Source: Flavobacteriaceae bacterium (GTDB taxonomy: Bacteria > Bacteroidota > Bacteroidia > Flavobacteriales > Flavobacteriaceae). From it: a DNA stretch of 19,420 nucleotides. The notes under the pieces are model-generated. The model worked only from the letters and a program-made list of their open reading frames with translations, was not told the DNA's origin and did not search any database. The DNA lies in contig JAQWFV010000033.1 of NCBI GenBank assembly GCA_029238555.1, positions 1-19,420 of the forward strand. Reading direction: 5' to 3'. Below, one piece after another: positions 15,586 through 19,420 of this stretch. The translations under genes were made by a program, and so were the position numbers. The stretch's first letter is position 1; each line of letters starts with the position of its first letter.

Positions 15586-16785
15586 ATGAAACCAGTTTTA
15601 AAAACAACATATCGCTCCTTAAAAGGAATTGTTTTAACTGCCACTGCTACGGTTCTTTTTAGCTGCGGCAGCCATCCTAAAAACTTTGACAACGCACTAG
15701 ATTATGCGCTGTCCAGCCCCTCTAAAAAAATTAAGAAGGTCATGGATAATCTAGAGGCTCACGAGCTTCAAATTTTATTGACAACTGTTGAAAGAGATCT
15801 TACAGAAAATCTCGTATTTCTGGAGCATTCATTCCAATTAGACTCCCTAGATTATTTTTATCCTGCCAGCACTGTGAAATTTCCTGCTGCAGTACTATCA
15901 CTAGAAAAACTCACTGAATTAAATAGGTCTCACCTAGACCATTATATGGTAGAGGGAGATACCAGCATGTATAATTTTGCGGCTACGATCAATGAGATCT
16001 TCGCTGTTAGTGATAATGAAGCCAACAACAGGCTTTTTGAATTTCTTGGAAGCGATTATATCAATAGCAAACTAAAAAGCAAAGGCATTCACCCCCTAAG
16101 AATATCACACAGACTCTCTACGTCAGATGCCGCCAATCCTACCACCAAGACAATAGATCTACGTTCCAATGGGAACAACACTTTAACCATTCATTCTAAC
16201 ACCAATAATACCCCCAGGCCTTTAAAACTTAACCATCTCAATAAAGGGATTGGCTATATTCAGGATGGGCTCCCCATAGGCACCCCTTTTGATTTTTCTT
16301 ATAAAAATTATTTTTCACTCAGTGCACAGCACGAAATGATCAAAAGAGTCATTTTCCCTGAGGCCTTTAAGGCATCTGAACGTTTTCTAATATCAGAAGA
16401 AAAACGGAATTTTTTGCTGGAGTCTATGCACAAACTACCCAGAGAACAAGGCTATGATCCAAAAACATATTATGAGAGTTATGGTAAATTTCTTTGGTTT
16501 GGAGACACTAAGAAACAACTACCAAAGCATATAAAAATCTATAATAAAGTGGGATATGCCTATGGCACCCTCACAGATTGCGCTTTTATAGAAGATCGTA
16601 AAAATAACTTATCTTATTTTGTAACCGCCACCATTTTAGTCAATCAGAACGGCATATTCAATGACAACAACTACGAGTATGACAGCATAGGAATTCCATT
16701 TCTAGCAGAACTGGGAAGACAGATTCACAAATACGAAAAACACAGAAAAAAACATCTACGCACCTCCATGTCTAAAGGGCAGTAG
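15586..16785 (+). CDS. Beta-lactamase-fold serine hydrolase lipoprotein
   Basis: A 399-residue lipoprotein (hydrophobic 14-26, LFSC with Cys27) of the penicillin-binding/class A beta-lactamase fold. The three active-site boxes are visible: SxxK as S95-T-V-K98 in YPASTVKFP, SDN at 142-144, and KVG at 321-323 in place of KTG/KSG. The spacing from SDN to KVG is about 177 residues, some 70 more than in TEM-type enzymes, indicating an insertion; part of it (about 186-215) is Asn/Thr-rich. I cannot locate an equivalent of the deacylating Glu166, so true beta-lactamase activity is doubtful. A peptidoglycan peptidase or other serine hydrolase is more likely. The C-terminus is very basic (EKHRKKHLRTSMSKGQ). 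It converges on rimO with 25 bases between them and no clear terminator. Confidence 0.78.
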   Translation: MKPVLKTTYRSLKGIVLTATATVLFSCGSHPKNFDNALDYALSSPSKKIKKVMDNLEAHELQILLTTVERDLTENLVFLEHSFQLDSLDYFYPASTVKFPAAVLSLEKLTELNRSHLDHYMVEGDTSMYNFAATINEIFAVSDNEANNRLFEFLGSDYINSKLKSKGIHPLRISHRLSTSDAANPTTKTIDLRSNGNNTLTIHSNTNNTPRPLKLNHLNKGIGYIQDGLPIGTPFDFSYKNYFSLSAQHEMIKRVIFPEAFKASERFLISEEKRNFLLESMHKLPREQGYDPKTYYESYGKFLWFGDTKKQLPKHIKIYNKVGYAYGTLTDCAFIEDRKNNLSYFVTATILVNQNGIFNDNNYEYDSIGIPFLAELGRQIHKYEKHRKKHLRTSMSKGQ

Positions 16786-16810
16786 ATCCCTTAAAAAGAA
16801 TTCTAAAAGG

Positions 16811-18133
16811 CTATTTTTCTAATGGTGCTACGTTCTCAGGAACGCCGTACAAGTCAAAATCTCCTGCTTCCGTAATTTCTACCCTAACAAACTCCCCTAC
16901 TTTTAGGTAATACGCACTGGCATCTATCAGTACTTCATTGTCTACATCTGGAGAATCTGCCTCTGTCCTACCCACAAAATAGTTTCCTTCTTTTCGATCA
17001 ATAATACACTTAAAAGAACGGCCTACTTTTTCCTGGTTTAGTTCCCATGAAATTTGGGCTTGAATGTCCATAATCTCCGCTGCTCTGGCTTCTTTCACTT
17101 CCTGAGGAACATTGTCTTCTAAGCCATAGGCATGAGTGTCTTCTTCATGACTGTAGGTAAAACATCCCAAACGATCAAAACGACGCTCAATTACCCACTG
17201 CTTAAGGGTCTGAAAATCTTCTTCTGTTTCTCCAGGATACCCCACAATCAGGGTTGTTCTAATGGCCATTTCAGGTACTCTTGATCTAAACTCAGTAATG
17301 AGTGCATCTGTCTTAGCCTTCGTAGTTCCCCTTCTCATACTCTTGAGAATAGGATCTGAAATATGTTGTAATGGAATGTCTATATAATTACAAATCTTAG
17401 GCTCCTGCTTCATGAGGTCTAAGACCTCTAATGGAAAGCCAGTTGGAAAGGCGTAATGCAATCTAATCCAAGAAATGCCCTCTACCTTTACGAGTGCCTC
17501 TAACAATGCTGCCAAGGCGCGTTTCTTATACAAATCCAATCCGTAATAGGTAAGGTCTTGTGCAATTAAAATAAGCTCTTTCACCCCTTTTGCGGCCAGT
17601 GATTCCGCTTGAGTGATTAGCTCCTCTATTGGGGTGCTCTTGTGTTTTCCTCGCATGAGTGGAATGGCACAAAAAGAACAAGGCCTGTCACATCCCTCAG
17701 CAATTTTCATGTAGGCATAATTCTTTGGCGTCGTAGTAAGTCGCTCTCCAATAAGCTCATGCTTATAATCCGCCTCTAATGCTTTTAACAAATTAGGCAG
17801 TTCAGTGGTCCCAAAATAAGCGTCTACATTAGGAATTTCCTTTTGCAAATCTGGCTTGTAGCGCTCACTTAAACAACCAGTTACAAAAACCTTATCTACT
17901 GCTCCTGCCTCTTTTTGAGCCACATAAGACAGTATGGTATTCACACTCTCTTCTTTAGCATTGGCAATAAAACCACAGGTATTAATCACTACAATATTCC
18001 CATCCTCTTCATGAGCAACTTCCTTATTGTTGGCTTTTAACTGGCCCATTAATACTTCTGAGTCATAGATATTCTTGGAACAACCAAGAGTGACTACATT
18101 TATTTTATTGGTCTTAAGAGACTTTGTACGCAT
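16811..18133 (-). CDS. rimO: Ribosomal protein S12 methylthiotransferase RimO
   Basis: A 440-residue radical-SAM methylthiotransferase that modifies the conserved aspartate of ribosomal protein S12. The N-terminal UPF0004 domain has the auxiliary-cluster cysteines C18 (TLGCSKN), C53 (NTCGF) and C87 (TGCLSERY). The radical-SAM motif is C148-xxx-C152-xx-C155 (GCDRPCSFC), and a C-terminal TRAM domain runs from about 375. The TLGCSKN and RPCSFCAIPLMRG sequences fit RimO rather than MiaB. It lies 17 bases downstream of ftsY, an arrangement conserved in Bacteroidota, and is probably co-transcribed with it. Confidence 0.95.
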   Translation of the reverse strand: MRTKSLKTNKINVVTLGCSKNIYDSEVLMGQLKANNKEVAHEEDGNIVVINTCGFIANAKEESVNTILSYVAQKEAGAVDKVFVTGCLSERYKPDLQKEIPNVDAYFGTTELPNLLKALEADYKHELIGERLTTTPKNYAYMKIAEGCDRPCSFCAIPLMRGKHKSTPIEELITQAESLAAKGVKELILIAQDLTYYGLDLYKKRALAALLEALVKVEGISWIRLHYAFPTGFPLEVLDLMKQEPKICNYIDIPLQHISDPILKSMRRGTTKAKTDALITEFRSRVPEMAIRTTLIVGYPGETEEDFQTLKQWVIERRFDRLGCFTYSHEEDTHAYGLEDNVPQEVKEARAAEIMDIQAQISWELNQEKVGRSFKCIIDRKEGNYFVGRTEADSPDVDNEVLIDASAYYLKVGEFVRVEITEAGDFDLYGVPENVAPLEK

Positions 18134-18150
18134 AGGGCGGTTTAAAAAGT

Positions 18151-19110
18151 TTAATTTCTGTTGAAGAAGGAATCTACAAATTCGTATTTGTTAAATACTT
18201 GGAGATCTTGAATGGCTTCTCCTACGCCAATATATTTCACTGGAATTTGAAGCTGATCTGAAATACCTATCACCACGCCGCCTTTGGCGGTTCCGTCTAG
18301 TTTTGTGATGGCCAGAGAAGTGACTTCAGTGGCTTTAGTGAACTGCTGCGCTTGCTGAAAAGCATTCTGCCCAGTAGATCCATCTAAAACAAGTAGTACC
18401 TCATGAGGGGCCCCAGGGATTACTTTATCCATAACCCGTTTAACCTTAGCCAACTCATTCATGAGATTAATCTTGTTGTGCAAACGGCCTGCGGTGTCTA
18501 TAATTACGACATCGGCGTTTTGCGCCACCCCAGCACTTAAAGCGTCAAAAGCAACAGAGGCAGGATCGCTCCCCATCTGTTGTTTTACGATAGGCACGCC
18601 TACTCGGTCTGCCCAAACCACCAATTGATCAATGGCAGCAGCCCTAAAGGTGTCTGCAGCCCCCAATACCACTTGTAATCCTTTGCCTTTAAATTGATGC
18701 GCCAACTTGCCAATAGTAGTGGTTTTTCCAGCGCCATTCACGCCCACCACCATAATCACATGCGGATGCTCACTTTTAGGAATACTAAAATCTGCGGCTT
18801 CTCCGTGATCTGTTTCAGATAACAAGCCGGCAATCTCTTCCTTTAGAATTTGATTGAGCTCGTCTAATCCCACGTATTTGTCAGATTTGACTCTAGCCTC
18901 AATTCTATCAATAATTTTAAGGGTGGTGTCTACCCCCACGTCTGAACTGACCAGAACCTCTTCTAAATGATCGAGTGTTTCTGCATCTACAGTGGTTTTA
19001 CCAACCACTACCTTCTCTAATTTATAGAGAAAAGAGGATTTGGTCTTTTCAAGACCTTTATCTAAGGTCTCTTTCTTATCTGAAGAGAAAATTTTCTTAA
19101 AAAAACTCAT
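18151..19110 (-). CDS. ftsY: Signal recognition particle receptor FtsY
   Basis: A 319-residue SRP-family GTPase that docks SRP-ribosome complexes at the inner membrane. After a short basic N-terminus (MSFFKKIFSS) comes the helical N domain (about 25-100). The G domain has P-loop GVNGAGKTT (123-131), DTFRAAA (153-159), DTAGR (205-209) and TKLDG (269-273). The long acidic A domain of E. coli FtsY is absent, as is common outside proteobacteria. It sits downstream of the terminator that closes the rpmG/DUF4295 transcript. A partial -7-like TATCTTTA (19136-19129, minus strand) lies upstream, with no matching -33. Confidence 0.96.
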   Translation of the reverse strand: MSFFKKIFSSDKKETLDKGLEKTKSSFLYKLEKVVVGKTTVDAETLDHLEEVLVSSDVGVDTTLKIIDRIEARVKSDKYVGLDELNQILKEEIAGLLSETDHGEAADFSIPKSEHPHVIMVVGVNGAGKTTTIGKLAHQFKGKGLQVVLGAADTFRAAAIDQLVVWADRVGVPIVKQQMGSDPASVAFDALSAGVAQNADVVIIDTAGRLHNKINLMNELAKVKRVMDKVIPGAPHEVLLVLDGSTGQNAFQQAQQFTKATEVTSLAITKLDGTAKGGVVIGISDQLQIPVKYIGVGEAIQDLQVFNKYEFVDSFFNRN

Positions 19111-19140
19111 TTGATTAGTTCTGGTGGGTAAAGATATAAA

Positions 19141-19176
19141 ACAAAAAAGCTACTCTCTAATAGAAAGTAGCTTTTA
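19141..19176 (-). terminator. Rho-independent terminator after the rpmG/DUF4295 genes
   Basis: Inverted repeat AAAAGCTACT (19145-19154) and AGTAGCTTTT (19166-19175), with a few further inner pairs, followed on the minus strand by a T-rich run. It lies about 20 bases after the DUF4295 stop and separates that operon from ftsY. Confidence 0.8.
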
Positions 19177-19194
19177 GTATACGCTAAAGTGCGA

Positions 19195-19347
19195 TTATTT
19201 TTTAGACAACCATTGGTCTACTAATTCAGGAGCCATTACAGACTCTGCAAAAGTATAGGCACCGGTCTTTGGAGAACGAACCATTTTAATAGCTTTGGTT
19301 AATCTTTTCGAACTTGTCTGTAGGGATGCTACTGTCTTCTTTGCCAT
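19195..19347 (-). CDS. DUF4295 small ribosome-associated-locus protein
   Basis: A 50-residue basic protein, MAKKTVASLQ at the start and DQWLSKK at the end, read directly on the minus strand from ATG 19347-19345 to TAA 19197-19195. It matches the short DUF4295 family found in Bacteroidota next to rpmB and rpmG. The function is unknown; the locus suggests an association with the ribosome. Its ATG lies three bases after the second of two consecutive stop codons ending rpmG, so the genes share a transcript. Confidence 0.88.
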   Translation of the reverse strand: MAKKTVASLQTSSKRLTKAIKMVRSPKTGAYTFAESVMAPELVDQWLSKK

Positions 19348-19353
19348 GGCTTA

Positions 19354-19420
19354 TTATTTTATTTCTTTATGAACAGTCATGCGCTTTAGAATTGGATTAA
19401 ATTTCTTAATCTCCATTCTG
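19354..19420 (-). CDS. rpmG: 50S ribosomal protein L33, C-terminal part (partial)
   Basis: The minus strand encodes 21 residues (RMEIKKFNPILKRMTVHKEI, then K) followed by tandem TAA stops at 19356-19354 and 19353-19351. This is the conserved C-terminus of bacterial L33. The N-terminal part lies beyond the window edge, so whether it is the zinc-binding CxxC form cannot be seen. Confidence 0.9.
   Translation of the reverse strand, partial: RMEIKKFNPILKRMTVHKEIK

Noticed and set aside
16786..16810. Possible terminator between the serine hydrolase and rimO
   Set aside because: The convergent gap is A- and T-rich but I find no stable inverted repeat in it.

Overview
The window looks like chromosome from a marine-type Flavobacteriaceae (Bacteroidota). 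The DNA is AT-rich, TAnnTTTG-type promoter elements can be seen, and ribosome binding sites are weak. The right end carries the order rpmG - small DUF4295 protein - ftsY - rimO, which is typical of Bacteroidota. The tRNA genes lack an encoded CCA. There is no phage, insertion sequence, CRISPR array or rRNA, and every gene is intact except rpmG, which is cut by the window edge.

Layout. 1-320: tRNA-Lys(TTT) and tRNA-Leu(GAG), each followed by a rho-independent terminator. 403-3854: a DadA-like FAD oxidoreductase on the plus strand, converging on a minus-strand pair that encodes a DUF1080 lipoprotein and an exported Gfo/Idh/MocA oxidoreductase. A 19-bp tandem repeat lies where the two transcription units meet and contains both stop codons. 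4012-9924: a carotenoid operon on the plus strand. It starts with a MerR/cobalamin-binding regulator of CarH/LitR type, followed by crtI, crtB, crtZ, a crtD-like desaturase and, after a 110-bp gap with its own promoter candidate, a cruF-like gene. 9910-12800: a thioredoxin-fold protein without its cysteines and a TCA-cycle aconitase (minus). 12948-15255: two SurA-like periplasmic folding factors (minus). 15340-16785: a small conserved unknown protein and a penicillin-binding/beta-lactamase-fold lipoprotein (plus). 16811-19420: rimO, ftsY, DUF4295 and rpmG (minus).

How it works together. The carotenoid genes form one light- or B12-responsive candidate unit. CrtB makes phytoene, CrtI desaturates it to lycopene, CrtZ hydroxylates beta-rings, and CrtD plus CruF modify the non-cyclised end. 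That set fits a monocyclic flavobacterial carotenoid such as saproxanthin or myxol, but it needs a lycopene cyclase and a GGPP synthase encoded outside the window. The DUF1080/Gfo pair looks like a two-gene envelope module for oxidation and cleavage of glycosides through 3-keto intermediates.

The points most worth a second look are: a CarH-like sensor that keeps the cobalamin-binding motifs but has Gln where Thermus CarH has its light-state His; an inverted repeat over its promoter and a 12-bp perfect hairpin inside its 3' end; a TlpA-like protein lacking both the CxxC and the cis-proline; and the 19-bp repeat that supplies stop codons to two convergent genes.
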